Shown here: positions 24,647-36,881 of the stretch, in pieces
Position numbering within the stretch: position 1 is the first letter of the stretch
Layout of the letters: every line of letters begins with the position of its first letter
Origin: Desmodesmus armatus
Taxonomy: Eukaryota; Chlorophyta; Chlorophyceae; Sphaeropleales; Scenedesmaceae
DNA: 64,000 bases
Assembly: GCA_007449985.2 (NCBI GenBank)
Contig: VIIQ02000033.1
Span: 434,001-498,000, forward strand
Reading direction: 5' to 3'
Position numbers and translations under genes: made by a program
The notes under the pieces: generated by a model
Told to the model about the DNA's origin: nothing
What the model saw: the letters and a program-made list of their open reading frames with translations, nothing else
The model's database searches: none

Positions 24647-27600
24647 TTGCTCTTTTCTACTCAGCAAACTGGGCACAAGCTTCGGCTTTCCATCCCAGAA
24701 ACAGCAGTGATTCGAGATGATGTGTTGACAATCTGGCTCAGAACCAACAGCAAGACAGGCGTGCTGCAGAGCGTCCCGCGGTGCCAGCACAGCACAACAG
24801 CACTCCTGCAGAGTCTCAAGAGCCAGCATGCACCCTTCAATCCAGCAAACCCAGATGGGTGGGTTGCTGTTGCGCACTTCAGTGAGGGCCTGAGTTGGCT
24901 GGTTGATGCTGCAGGGTTGGAGCAACTGGTGAGTGTTCGCTGAGTTGATTGTCCCTTGATGATTGAAAAAGATACCGTATAGCTTAGAAAGACAAGTCAC
25001 TGGTGCCTGTAGAAGAGCATCGAGGTGGTTGAACAGCTTGTTGCTTGTCACTACATTTCTGCAGCGACACAGCAGCAGGCATGTGCTGGCAGCAGCGGCA
25101 CCTCTCATACAGACATACCAACAAACACGTGCTGCATGTGTGTATGTGTGTGTGCCTGTCAACATGCAGCTGTCCAAGGTGTATGTGGGTGCTGTTCCTG
25201 AGGAGGTTGCCAACAGCAGCAGCACAGCAGGATGCGAGGCAGCATGGGGTGCACCAGCACTGCAGATGCTGCAGGCAAGTTGGGCAGCACTCATATGCGA
25301 CACCTTTCGATTAATGTATTTGAGCTGTAAACCGCATGCATCCCAGCACAGTCCAACATCATGGAAGCAGCTGCAGGTTCCTGCATGCAACAAGAAGACA
25401 TACAAAGCAAAGCCTGCCAAGCAGCCGCTGCTTCTGCTGCACTTAGCTGAGTTGTTTCTTGACCAGTCACACCCCAAGGCATGTACACTTATCCACGCTG
25501 TGTGCTTCATGGTATCATGTTCTGCACTTGTGCATGGGTGTCGTGTGTCCTGCGCAGGCCTACATTGTACCGAGCCAGGACGAGCGCTTTGTCACCACTT
25601 TTGGCGGGGTGGAGGGCCCAGCCACTACCACACACGTGCGATCATACAGTCAGCGCTACAGGGGCCCCGCGTCAGCAGCATCAGCACAGGGTACTGTGAT
25701 GTCTGCCCTGCAACAGGCGCAAGCACATGCGCAGGCCGCTGCAGCTTCTGCAGCAGTAGCAGCAGGTGGTGTTACTGGCCACAGTAGGGCACGTCAGCAC
25801 GGTAGCTGCACTGGCAGCATTGCGAGCTTGTCAGCAGGACTTGCAGTGGGTGAACCCCGGGCATGGAGTGAAGCAGCGGGTAGCACAGCAGGACAGGCAG
25901 AAGAGTTTGTGGGGCCTTCAGGGGCGTATCAAGACGGCGACGGCAGTAGGGACAGTAGGTCAAGCAGTGGCAGGTGCAGAGGCAGTTGCAGCAGTCAGGG
26001 GTTGTCGGTTGATGTTGACGCAGCAGGCTGCAGCTCCGGTCTGCAGTTGGGGTGCGGGACGGGGCAGCCGCAAGCACTACCAGGGGCATGACAGCGTTTG
26101 TGAGACACCAACGCTCGGCCTCGCCACTGCTGCCGCAATAGACAGGCACCAGGCAGCAGGGCTGTTCAGGATGTCTGGCCATGCTCATGCAGCAGAAGCA
26201 GCAGCTAACAGCACGACCATACTGTTGACCAGCAACGCATGCGATGCAGCAGGAGAGTCCCTATCATCCTGTAGTGATCTTGGGCAGCAGCTGTACAGCG
26301 GTGGGGCAGCATGCAGCAGCGCAGGTCTTGTTGCTGGGTCAGCACAAGCAGCCGGGTTGGCTGTTGGGGGCCCGTGGCTCTGCAGCACTAGTACTGCAGA
26401 TGGGGGCAGTGCGGGCTGCGAGGCAGTGCGTCCAGCACCTGGCCGCATTGCAAAAGCAGCTGCTGCGGCAGTGCAAGCGCTGACTAGCTACCTGGATAAA
26501 GGCCTGGGGCTGCGAGTGCAGGGGTTGGTGGCTGAGGTGAGAGACGGTTGCATGAAAAGGTAGGGTACAGATCTATCCGCAGCATGGCCAATCCAGGAGT
26601 ATTACCTCCCGACACTGTTGGTGTCACTCACGTGTGCCCATAAACGTGTATGTTATGCCGCCAATCAAGGTTGAGCTGTTGCAGCATTTTTTTGGGGAGA
26701 GCCGCTCTCTTGTTGAACAAGAGCCCAACAGCTGTTGTTGTGCACAACTGCAGTTCATCCAAGTTCCAGCAACTGCAGCCAACCCAGAGCAGCAGCCGCT
26801 GGTGCTGGTAGGCCTCCCACACCTCTCCCTTGACCGCCAGCAGTCACGAGGTGGCGCTACCACGTTCACTGAGCGCTGGGGAGACTTTTTGGCGGGAACA
26901 GGGCCGCCTCCTGCACCATCCCCAGCCGACCACACTACCTATGGCAGGGCAGGGCCCTCAGCACAGTCCCTGCGCACCTCAGCACAAGAGGCAAGCTGTC
27001 CTGCAGCCCATGCGTCCTGCAGCCCTCCATGCACCCATGCGCAGCAGCCATGTGCTGTCTTCAGCCCGCTGCTGCACCCATTCCTGCAGCAGCAGCATGG
27101 TACGGGTGCGGACAGCTGCATGCGTGGTCGGCAGGCGCGGCAAGGAGGCTTTGGCAGCAGCAGCAGTGCTGGTGCCACTGGGGTCACTTGTCTGGCTCAG
27201 CAGCTGAACAGGCAGTTCTTTCCTGCACTGCTGGGGGGCCAGCACGGGGCTGCAGGCAGCCAGCAGCACTGGGTGAGGCCGCCATCGCCAGACCTGACGT
27301 CTGTTGGCAAGGCAAGTGAACTTCACATAGTAGTATGTGGCAGGTGCTGGATGCGCAGCTGTGCCTCCACTCAGTGGCTCACACGTTGCCCAGTGATCGC
27401 TGCTTTGCCAAAGTAGTTGCAGGTGCAGCAGGCTTGGTCAGATGGTCTAGCCAACGCCCACCACCGTTACGGTTCAGTATTGCCTTGCACAGGCATGATG
27501 TACAGATCCTAGATACTACTAGATAGCACAGGACCAGGTTAATCACTTGTGAGCACTGACTTCTTGCAGACGCAGAAGTACCACGTGCATGTGGCGCCCT

Positions 27601-30125
27601 GCTTGCCACGTCTGACTCCATGCAGGCGCCCAGCAGGCCTCTCTCAGCCCCGCGCAGTACACCACGCCCTGCATCACCTCACCACACCCTCACCCGACCT
27701 GCCACCGCCAGCCCTGGCAGGATGCGCACCGGTTGCAGCAGCAGCGGTGGTGGATGCAGCACTATCTTTGCTAGGCAGACAGCAGCTGCTGCAGGCCTTC
27801 GGGCAGGTGCGCGCGCTTGCGGCATGTGTGTGCGTTCCTCTGCCACCCCAACCCCCAACACCTCCACCCCCACCCCCACCTGAAGGCCCGCCTGTACAGC
27901 AGCAGTGCGCTGGCTGTGTGCCTGGCAGCTGGGTGTAGGAGCGGCACGGTTGGTCGGTTGGCAGTGAAGATGCAGTGCGCCTGCAATTGCATGCACTGCA
28001 TCGTCACTGCTTGTTACTACAGCTACACATAACCACAGCTAGGGGAAGGCCCAAGTAGGCAGGTAGTTTCAGCACAGTGTGAGTTGCTGCCGTGGAGTGC
28101 TTTCAGTAAGGATCACCAGCTGGCAGCTAGACACATATCTCGAACTGGCCCCAAATCAGCAAGTGTCCCAAATTGGGGCCAACTCCCCAATAGGGCCACT
28201 TCGAGATGGTCACAGGGAGTCTCAGCGCAGCGTGAGTCACTGCTGTGGCAGTGCCGAAGCGGTGTGCTTTCAGCAAGCATCCTCAGGGTGCAGCAGTTGG
28301 GCTGCAACACTGTGCTCCTGTCACACCTTGCCACAGGTGGCGGGAACCCCGTACCCCGCAGCTCAGCAGCAGCAGCAGGCAGCGACTCCTGCAGGCTGTG
28401 GCTCCAGGGCGCCAAGCCAGGTGACTCGCTGACTGCACAGCTAGCAGCCCAGCTGGAGGCGGCTCGGGAGCAGGTGCAGCAGTATGCTGAGGCTGCAGAT
28501 GCAGCAGCCTTGACAGCACACTATGCTGTCACGCAGGCAGCACAACAGGTGGGTGCGTGCGGGCTGTGCTGAGCGCTGGGCCCTGGGGGCCGTGGCAGTG
28601 ATAGTTGCAGCGTGCCGATGGTGCTTGTGTGCAGTTGCAGCTGCATGGGGTCTGTAAGGCAGGGATGCGCGGTGTCGCTTGCTGCAGCATGCAAAGCACC
28701 TGCGCCAAAATCATTGCAAGGCACCTGAGCCCACCATGGGCTGACCTGTGCGCATGGAGTACTGTCTGGCATGAGGATTGCAGGTAGCATTCACCCCGCA
28801 TGTGTGCTTGCTGGCAACGTTTGTGTCACAGCACTGGCGTACACTTGGCATGCTGAAAACTGTCTGGCTATATCAAGCAAGACTTACCATTGCTGTGTGG
28901 TGTGTCCTGCTGCTTCACAGGTGGGTCAGGTCCAACAGGAGCTGCTTCAACTTCGGGACGATGCTGCAGCTGCTGGTCACGAGCGCCGACAGCTACAGCA
29001 GCAAATCAGCTCCTTGCAGCAGCAGCGCAGTGAGCAGGGCAGCATGATGCAGGCGCTGCAGCAGCAGCTGGCACAGCTGCAGGAGCAGCTGGGTCAGGAC
29101 AGAGGCACGCTGTCAACCATGCTGCGGCAACACCAGGAGAGAGAGCAGCAACTGCAGGAGGTGAGTAGCAGCTGTCTGGGTTGCAAAGGCGAAAGGGCGT
29201 TAGACAACGGGCGCAGGTGGTGTGCATATCAGTTCTGCATGCGCGCTGCTCTGGGTTTTGATGTTGAACAGCAACTTGTCAAGATCAAGTACTGCCTGAT
29301 TGCCACAGCAGCCAGGCTGCAACAGGCATGCCTGCGCCTGCCGTGAATTGGTGCCGCCAAATCTGCACTTTGCTGGCACTCAGCTGTAGCCAGTTTGCAT
29401 CAGAGACCACTCTGTGAGGCTGATGGGCTTGCACAGATGAGAGGTGAACCCGTGTGCTCCCATGCTTTTTTGGTCCGGGCACTGGGCACCTCCTGGTATA
29501 GGGGTTTTGGGCGATCTCATTGGTGAGGCTTTGCCTCTGGCCCTCGGCAGTTGGGTTCGCCGGATCGCGCTATGTGTGGCCAGCCAGTGGAATTACTGCC
29601 CTGGTGAAACCAGAAAAAAAAACCGTGTGCTGCATCCTGCTGTACCTGCAGGAGCTTGCCGCCAGTCAGCAGCAGGCAGCAGAGCTGCGAGCCAGCTCAG
29701 CACAGCTGTCTTCCCGCCTTGACGAGGAGTCGGAGGTGGTCCAGGCGCTGCGGGCACAGCTGGTCGAGTACAGACTCCAAATGGGCCAGATGCAGCTGCA
29801 GGCCAAGAAGGGCCGAACCCTGAACCCCAACCAAAGCTTGATGCTTCGCCGCCCGGGGTCCGCCACGCCCACTGGGCAGTTAGGGCTGGGCAGTACCGCA
29901 GGGGGTGGTGGTCTGGGGGGGCTGTGGAGCATGCAGAGTGGGCCGCTGGCAGCAGCTGGGCTGGGCGGTGGGGTGAATGACCTGCTTGGCGGCAGCCATG
30001 CTGGTGGTGGCATGACCAGGAGTGGGTCGCTGCTGGCTGCACAGCTGCAGGGGCTTGCTGCTGCTGAGGGAGCGTTGGGGCAAAGCGGCAGGCTGGAACA
30101 GCAGCGCCTGCAGCATACCAGGTGA
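24647..30125 (+). CDS. Unknown large protein with C-terminal coiled coil
   Basis: The family is not recognised. Exons supported by splice signals and phase, every resolved intron being phase 0: 24647-24928, 25170-25274, 25377-25478, 25558-about 26536 (internally unresolved), 26670-27311, 27570-27806, 28441-28548, 28921-29160, 29652-30125. Three introns appear to use GC donors (25275, 25479, 27312). The first about 160 residues look globular (LRLSIPETAVIRDDVLTIWL). The middle is Ala/Ser/Gln-rich low complexity. From about 28441 the protein is a long Gln/Leu/Glu heptad region (VQQELLQLRDDAAAAGHERR onward), ending in a Gly-rich tail with RRPGSATPTGQL. The block 25558-26536 begins in one frame and must end in another, so it hides an intron or an indel. 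The entry to exon 28441 is also uncertain. A TGTAA, the usual green-algal polyadenylation signal, lies at 30299. A structural or cytoskeletal role is only a guess from the coiled coil. Confidence 0.5.
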
Positions 30126-30646
30126 TCTCGGGCTGTGGTGCGTGTGATGGTGCTTGGCGGGGTCTTTGGTGCTGGCACTTTGTGCATGGATAATTGCAGT
30201 GGTGGTGCTGATACTGATTTTGCTAGTTGGAGGGCTGTCAGGTTTGTGGCTCTACGCACTGCAGCTTTGGCCTTACCTGAGCAGTGAGGCTGTAGCAGTG
30301 TAACAAGACACCATCAAGGATGATATGTAGCTGTGTGCATGGAGTTTCTGATAGCGCGAGTAGGTCCTGTTGTCTGTTTGTGCAACTAGTGAATCCGCAC
30401 AGGCCTGCTAATCCCTGGTCGCAGATCCCCTTGTTGCATCACATTATGGCAGTCATTGAGTGGCTGGCTCAGTAAGTAGCACCATAATGCTGTCGCCATA
30501 TTGGCCAGATTCTCCACCCTGCACAACATGCGCATGCAACTTTCAGGCTGCTCCCAGTGTCAATTGCCATGTTGCGTAGCAGTACATAGCTTATGCACCA
30601 CCATAGCCGCCACCTGGGGCTGCAAGCAACAGGTGAGTGAAGCACT
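30126..30646. other. Gap between two plus-strand genes
   Basis: This holds the 3' untranslated region of the coiled-coil gene, including a TGTAA at 30299, and the upstream region of the next gene. No exon was recognised. Confidence 0.4.
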
Positions 30647-33600
30647 GTGCTGACAAAAACTGTATCTGGCTGTTGCGCTGCCTTCTGCTGCTGTGTCTTT
30701 GCTGGCGTTGCTGCTCTGGTTGTCCACGCCATCAACACACGTGACTGGCATTCACGTACCGGCGTTGATGTCCCCGGTGTTGGCCGATTGACCACATCTA
30801 CTGTCAGAACCGCCAGCAGCGAGTGGCAGCCGAATGCAGCGGGGAAAGGACATTACAGCAACCCTGACAGGCCCGGCAAGGCAGGACCCGCTCCCCCCAG
30901 CAAGGCAGGAATCAGCACCCAATGGGCTGCTGCAGGCGGCAGCGCACAGCAGGAGATGCTGAGCTGCAGCTCCCACAGCAGCAGCAACAGGAGCACTGTT
31001 GAGCTCAGCAGCACAGCGCCAGCAGCTTCAGGCATGTTGCCTGTTGGCTGCCAGTGGCAGGGTGGCACGAGTGGAGCGCCAGGAGCTTCCTCAGGAGCAG
31101 CAGCACGGCAGCATCAACAGCTTGTTGGTTCGAACTGTGAAGGCATCAAATCCAGCAGCAACAGGGCTACTGACCCACAGCCTCAGGCTGTCAGCACAGC
31201 ACAGCAGCAGGCAGCAGCTGTCAGCACAGCAGCCCCTGCAAGTTCAGATGCTGCTCCCTCCAGCCCCAACAGCAAGACAACCAGCTCAGGTAGCGAGCCG
31301 AGCACCACAGCGGGCGGTTCCATCAGCAGCAACAGCAAGAGCGAGAGGCCTGGTGGTCCCACCACTGGGGGCCGCAAGTCTCCCGAGGCATCAAAGCAGG
31401 GTGCTGCGGGGCCCGAGGCAGTTGTTGCAGAGATGGTGTCGTCCATATCAGCTGACCTGGGGGGATCCTTGGCTGCTGCGGCTCCGGTGGACCCTCCTCT
31501 ACTGATAGGTGAGAAACAGCCATCAAACAAGCCGGCCGTTGGCAAGGCACACCGTGCTGCCATCTGTCTGCACTCAGTGATGAGTCATAGCTTCTTGTTG
31601 GCAGCTCTTGCACCCTGATGTTTTCAGTGTAGCGCCTATGGTTTGACCCTGCCGTGGATGCATATGATGATGCAACCCCCTGCTGCTGCTTCGCTACTGT
31701 GAAAAGAACTACAGTGGGTCAGGGCCACGCCTGACCGCCCTTTCAGGAGCCCAACCAGGCTCATAGGGCATAAACCCCAAACAATGATAGGACCACAGAG
31801 TCATGCTCAAACCATGCACACTTCAAACATCGTGGCTTGCTGTGACCTAGGTCACTGGTCGCCTGTGGTGGTGTCTTGCTTGTCTTGCACCAAGGTCGAC
31901 GTTTTGCTGCATGCGCAATGAACCTAGCCGTGACATGATGGTGGATTGCTGGGTTTAGGGTTTAGGGTTTACCGCTCGGTTGCAGGCGCAGGCAGCACTG
32001 CAGGTGACTGCCTGGTTCCTTGACTCAGGTCTCACCTGTACTTGTGACAGTTACCTATCATACCTCTAGCTCCCTTGCATGGCGTTCAGCTCATGGGACC
32101 CAAACCTTGCCGGTATGGTACCAAAGTTGTGGTGCATCCTGACCTACATTGCACTTTGTTGGGTCACAGCAGCTGAGATGCAGACGCACACCGCCATGCT
32201 GTCTTGCTCACTGACGTTAGTGCATGGCGTCTCTGGTACTGCAGGAGGCTCAGGCAGCTGCGCAGGCCCTGGACCATGCTACTGGACGGGTGCATGAGCT
32301 GCAGAATCACCTGCACAGCAATCCACCTACTAAACCCTAAACCCTAAACCCTGGTGGGACCTGCAGGCTTCCTGGACCCCTCTGCTCCAGCACAGCTTGC
32401 GCTGATTGGTGGCCTCATGCGTGAGGTGTACGGGGACCTTCTGGAGGTGTACACCTACCATGCAATACTGGGAAAAGCACAGGTGGTGGCCGACAGGTGG
32501 GTCGCTCGGGTGTGTTTGTGGTACTTGTGTTGGATACTTGTATGGCGTGGTCATGGTGACTGCGATCAGCACATAGCGCGCAGACTCTTTGTCGCAATGG
32601 AGTCTACAAGTGTACCTTGCACGACCATTACCAGAAGTAGTATGATGCTAATCGTGCTCAGCAAACCAATGTTACTGAAGTGTGAACCACACTTGATGCA
32701 CGTTGTATCTTGCTGTGCAGGCTGACGTTGGAGCTGCCACAGTTTGGGCGGCTTGCGTATGACCTCCACCTCGCACAGGACAACGTGACCCTGTCAGCCA
32801 TCGAGGACGTTTTCTATCTGCTGTCAGACCGCAAGCCGTGCCAGGTGAGTGTGAAGTAGAGAGAATACAAGTCACTTGTAGCTGGTAGCTAGCATGTAGG
32901 CCACATATCCATCACATGCAAGCAGTGCGGTGACAAGCTTTTGAGGGTGGGGTTTGTCCTGACGGCCCCCTTCTGTCACTGTGCTGCCTGCGTCCCTCCG
33001 TGGCTGGCTTCAGCAGCAGCGTAGCTGCTTGCGTAATCCATGTAACACCTTCGTCCTTCTTCCTCTTCCGTGCCAGGTACTGGCTGCAGAGGCAGCACAA
33101 GCACATGCTGCGAGCGGCACCCGGGCCACTGGCAGCAGCGGCCACACAGCACGAGGGACTGGGCAAGGTGGCAGTGGCACTGCCAGAGCTGCTGAGGCAC
33201 GTGGTGTGCAGATGCCAAAGGATCTCATGGTGCCAGAGCAGTTTCCAGAGGCGCTTGTGAGGCTTGCGTGTGTGCGGTACAGGTGAGCTGGCAGGCAGCT
33301 GATGATTCTGCGTGGCTCTGGCCGTGTCTCTCTATATGTAAAATGACTGGTGCTCATGTTGTGGCTTAGCAATCTGTGTCCATAATGTGTGTTGCGCGGA
33401 TCTTTATTTGTTAGCGGCTTCCCAAGAGCTGTTGCTTGCAGCTCATGGGTTGTGACCAGTCATAAAAACTCAGTCACAGCTACAACGCTGTTGGTGTTCT
33501 GCAGGTACGGGGTGGTGAACTGGGAGTACAACTGGGATGAGTCAACTGACGATGAAAGCTACTACACAGACAGCCTGAGCGGTACCGGTGATGGCGGCAT

Positions 33601-33952
33601 CATGTCGCCTCGCACGGCGCGCTTGCGCCAGCAGCAGCAGGACGCGCAGGTGAAGCAAGGGCCCAAAGTGTTGAAGCCTGAGGGAGCATCACTGCGGTCA
33701 ACCTCACCCGGGCCAGCAGCAGACAGATCCGGACAGCGTCAGAGCTTCAGCAGACCGGTTCCTGAGCCTTACAAGCTGCCAGTTGAGTCTGATGACTTGG
33801 CGACAGTTGTGCGCACCTTCTTGCAGTTTGAGGTTATGAAGTATGGCAGGCGCAGCAAGTTGGCGGGGAGTTCGCTGGGTATACGGCGTGCCAGGGATAA
33901 GCCGCCACCATTTCAAAGTTGGCAGGCCTTCCCAGCAGGAAGTGCGCTGTAA
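30647..33952 (+). CDS. Unknown protein with Ser/Ala-rich N-terminal half
   Basis: Not recognised. Exons 30647-31508, 32367-32496, 32721-32844, 33077-33282 and 33505-33952 join in phase through GT-AG introns to 589 residues. The N-terminus has a Cys/Ala/Val-rich hydrophobic stretch (about residues 8-28) that could be a membrane anchor or signal. Residues of about 60-270 are low-complexity Ser, Ala, Gln and Gly. A compact conserved-looking region follows (LDPSAPAQLALIGGLMREVY; LTLELPQFGRLAYDLHLAQD; PEQFPEALVRLACVRYRYGV). After it comes an acidic patch (NWDESTDDESYYTD) and a basic tail. The start is the first ATG of the open frame and may be incomplete upstream. The first intron is bounded inside by inverted telomere-type repeats. 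Confidence 0.55.
31951..32354. repeat. Inverted pair of interstitial telomere-type repeats
   Basis: A run of about 2.5 TTTAGGG units (31951-31970) faces a run of about three CCCTAAA units (32331-32354). They bound about 360 bp inside the first intron of the unknown gene 30647-33952. Just before the right run, a CTGCAG acceptor opens a 31-codon coiled-coil-like frame (EAQAAAQALDHATGRVHELQ) that stops within the telomeric units. It does not splice in phase with the gene. Confidence 0.85.
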
Positions 33953-35036
33953 CAGTGCTTGCGACCTTCTGCACTGTGACAATTTGACTTGGTATGCTTT
34001 CAGCAGAGGGCAGCAGTGTACAGTCAGATGAATCAATTGAGATGCAGTGAAAATGGTTGTGAAGAGCAACACGGTGCTCAACTGCCTGGTGGCGACAAGG
34101 GCTCAGCAGTGTGCTTTGCAGCGCCATGTGCCACTGCTGCAGTAACTGGCTAGGCTTTTACCAAGGGCTCATAGTTGACCTGCACTCAGTGTGCCACCTC
34201 TCCCGTACACAGTGTGCCACACAACAGCCGTATGTGGCCAAATGTGTAGATCCCACAGTGATTGTAGTATATGTGCTGCCTAAAACTGGGCTCAATGCCC
34301 ACTCGCTGCTACAGCATACGCATGTAGCACACGTAGGTCCTGTTTGCCCATAGGGTGATCATACAGATTGACACGATTGGCGACTTTTGGGTTTTTGAGC
34401 CCATTGATTGTCCCTCGAGGAGAAAGATCTTCAGTACATGTCTGTCCCAGCAACTTTCACTGGTTTGTATTGCAATGTCTAATTGACTAGTGCACTGCAG
34501 CAGAAAACACCAAAAGTCAGAAGACCACCACCATCTGGCCTCTCATTCACTACATGCACGACATGCAAGCTCCCAAGTGCGCACTTCCTTTCAGCGCAAC
34601 ATGTAAAGCAAACAAGGCAACAAACGTTTGGCCTGGAGGAAGCTCCATAAACAACGCAGCCCCAGCCCATGCCACAGGGCAGCAGCTCCCAGCTGCTCAC
34701 AATGCATCGCCCAACATGCATGCCCAACCCCGTACACAGTCCAATGGGCTACAGCTGCACCTTGCAGCAGCGTCTGCCACAGATAGGGCCTGACCGCATG
34801 CTCGCCCGGCACTGCAGCTATGTCCCATGAACCACACAGAACCCTAGCCGACTGTTGCGCTGCACTCAAACCTTCAGGGCTGCTGTGTTACTTGCCAGCT
34901 GCTTGTGGTTCCTGCCAAGCGCCAAAGCTGTCGCCAGCCACACCAAACACATCACACACCCAGCAGCACCCACTCCTGCCTGACCAAGGCTGTACTGCAC
35001 ATCTGCAAGGGCAACAGCATCAGCAAAGAAAAGAAA
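33953..35036. other. Convergent intergenic region
   Basis: This lies between the ends of the plus-strand unknown gene and the minus-strand transporter. No exon, repeat array or RNA gene was recognised. Confidence 0.4.
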
Positions 35037-36832
35037 TCATTGGCAGCAGCAGCAGCAACAAGAGGTCGAGGTGGGATCGCGTGCAGCACTTGCGGCTCTG
35101 CTGGTGTTTAGGATCAACCCACCAGTGATGAGCATGCCCCAGCAGCGACTGAACAGCAAGCCAACAAGCAGCCCATCCATCAGACAGTACAGCTGGATCC
35201 ACCATACCAAGGCGCTGCCCAGCCCTGTACCATAACTGAGGGTCCTCCACTGTGAGACGCTCTCAAGGCCCAGCCAACTGTATTTGACACGGCAAAGCAG
35301 TGCAACCCGCAAGGGAGCCAGGGGTCACAGTGTGTGCAGTGCATGCATTGCTGTACTCACCTAGAACTTGGAAGACTGCAGCAGCCAGGGCATCGCCCAG
35401 GCGTTGAATGACTGTGTCGATGACGAGTTTGGCACTGTACTTCTCTTCTCGTGACACAACTGTGAACAGCACCTGCAGCATGCAGCACACACGGCACAAA
35501 GAGCACAACACAGCAGGGGTGGCACCACAGCCATCAACCTTGCAACAACCCGACGCCTGCCGCAGGCCGGGGCGGCTCTCAATGCAGCTGCAAGTCGACT
35601 AGGCCGACGGACCCCTAGCTGGGGCTAGCCGCACCCTAGCCCAGCTTGGCCAAGGGCTGACCGATGGTGGTGCCCTAACCAAGGGTTGAGTTACCCCTAG
35701 CCACAGCATCTGGCTAGGGGCAAACCTAGCCGACTTAGGGGCCCGTCAGCCTAGTGAAGTCACTTAGTCCAGTTGATAGTGCTGACTGTTTCTTGCCGAC
35801 ACTCAGAACAGCACGACTCATCTGCAGGCGCACATACCACTTCTTGAGGAACCTTTGCTCCCCATACCACGCGTGAGTCGGAACCGTATGCACAGTTGTT
35901 TGCCCCAGTGTTGTCCCCATATCGTTCCATCCATCAGATTAGTTTGCCCCTTGTGTTGTATGGCGCGCTGGGGGCATGCGGACAATGCAGCAACCAGGTC
36001 CACGTGCGCCGCGTACAAGCCCCTGTATGCGCTGGCCACAAAGATCATTTCAGCAGCCACACGGCTATGTTGCCATCATGCCTCACCTAGCCTTCATGCA
36101 CCATCGCCTGCGACGCGTGAGTCTACCTCTCGATCCACCGAATTCATCAAGTGTGTGGAGTACCGCCCAGCAGAGAAAGTACTCCCTCGTAATAACCTCC
36201 CCCCCCCCCCCCAAAACTGCAGACCTTGGCTGCTGCATGCATGCTCACCTCCCGTGCTGGCCGCAGTACAGCATACCCAAAGACCTTCCTGAGCACCTCC
36301 GACACAGCCACCACCCAGGGTATTGGGCTGGCCACAATGCACAGCAAGGCTGCTAAACAGATGACCGGGGCGAGCCCAAGGGCCACTGACATGCCCATCC
36401 GGCGAAGCACTGAACTGGTGGCAAACAGCTGCAGGCACAAACAGCGAACAGCGCCAAACAAACGGCCGTTGATGCCTGCTGATGAAATTACTCACTGGTG
36501 GAAGGTTTGAGTAGCAAACATCGAGCGTCTTTAGTTGCCATGGATGTCCGCCGACCCCTCAGACATCTGTGCTGGCAGCGAAACAACGAACTGTACCAAA
36601 TCAGGCAGCTGCCATATGGCTGGAAGCCAACCATAAATGCGCATGACTCGACCCACCTGCATCAGCAAAATCGCGGCTGCTGACCACGTGTTCAGGGCAG
36701 CAAAAAATGCAGTTCTGAAAGCGGGTCCATGCGTTGCTGCAGCAGCAGACACCACAAGAGCCCGCTGGAAGTACATGAGGGAACCTACTACCTACAGGCC
36801 GGTCGGCCGGCAGGCAGGGCAGGCCAACAGGC

Positions 36833-36881
<49 letters not shown>

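Noticed and set aside
24647..30125. A SAS-6/XRCC4-like centriolar or repair protein
   Set aside because: A globular head plus coiled coil is suggestive, but no motif of either family could be recognised, so no name was given.
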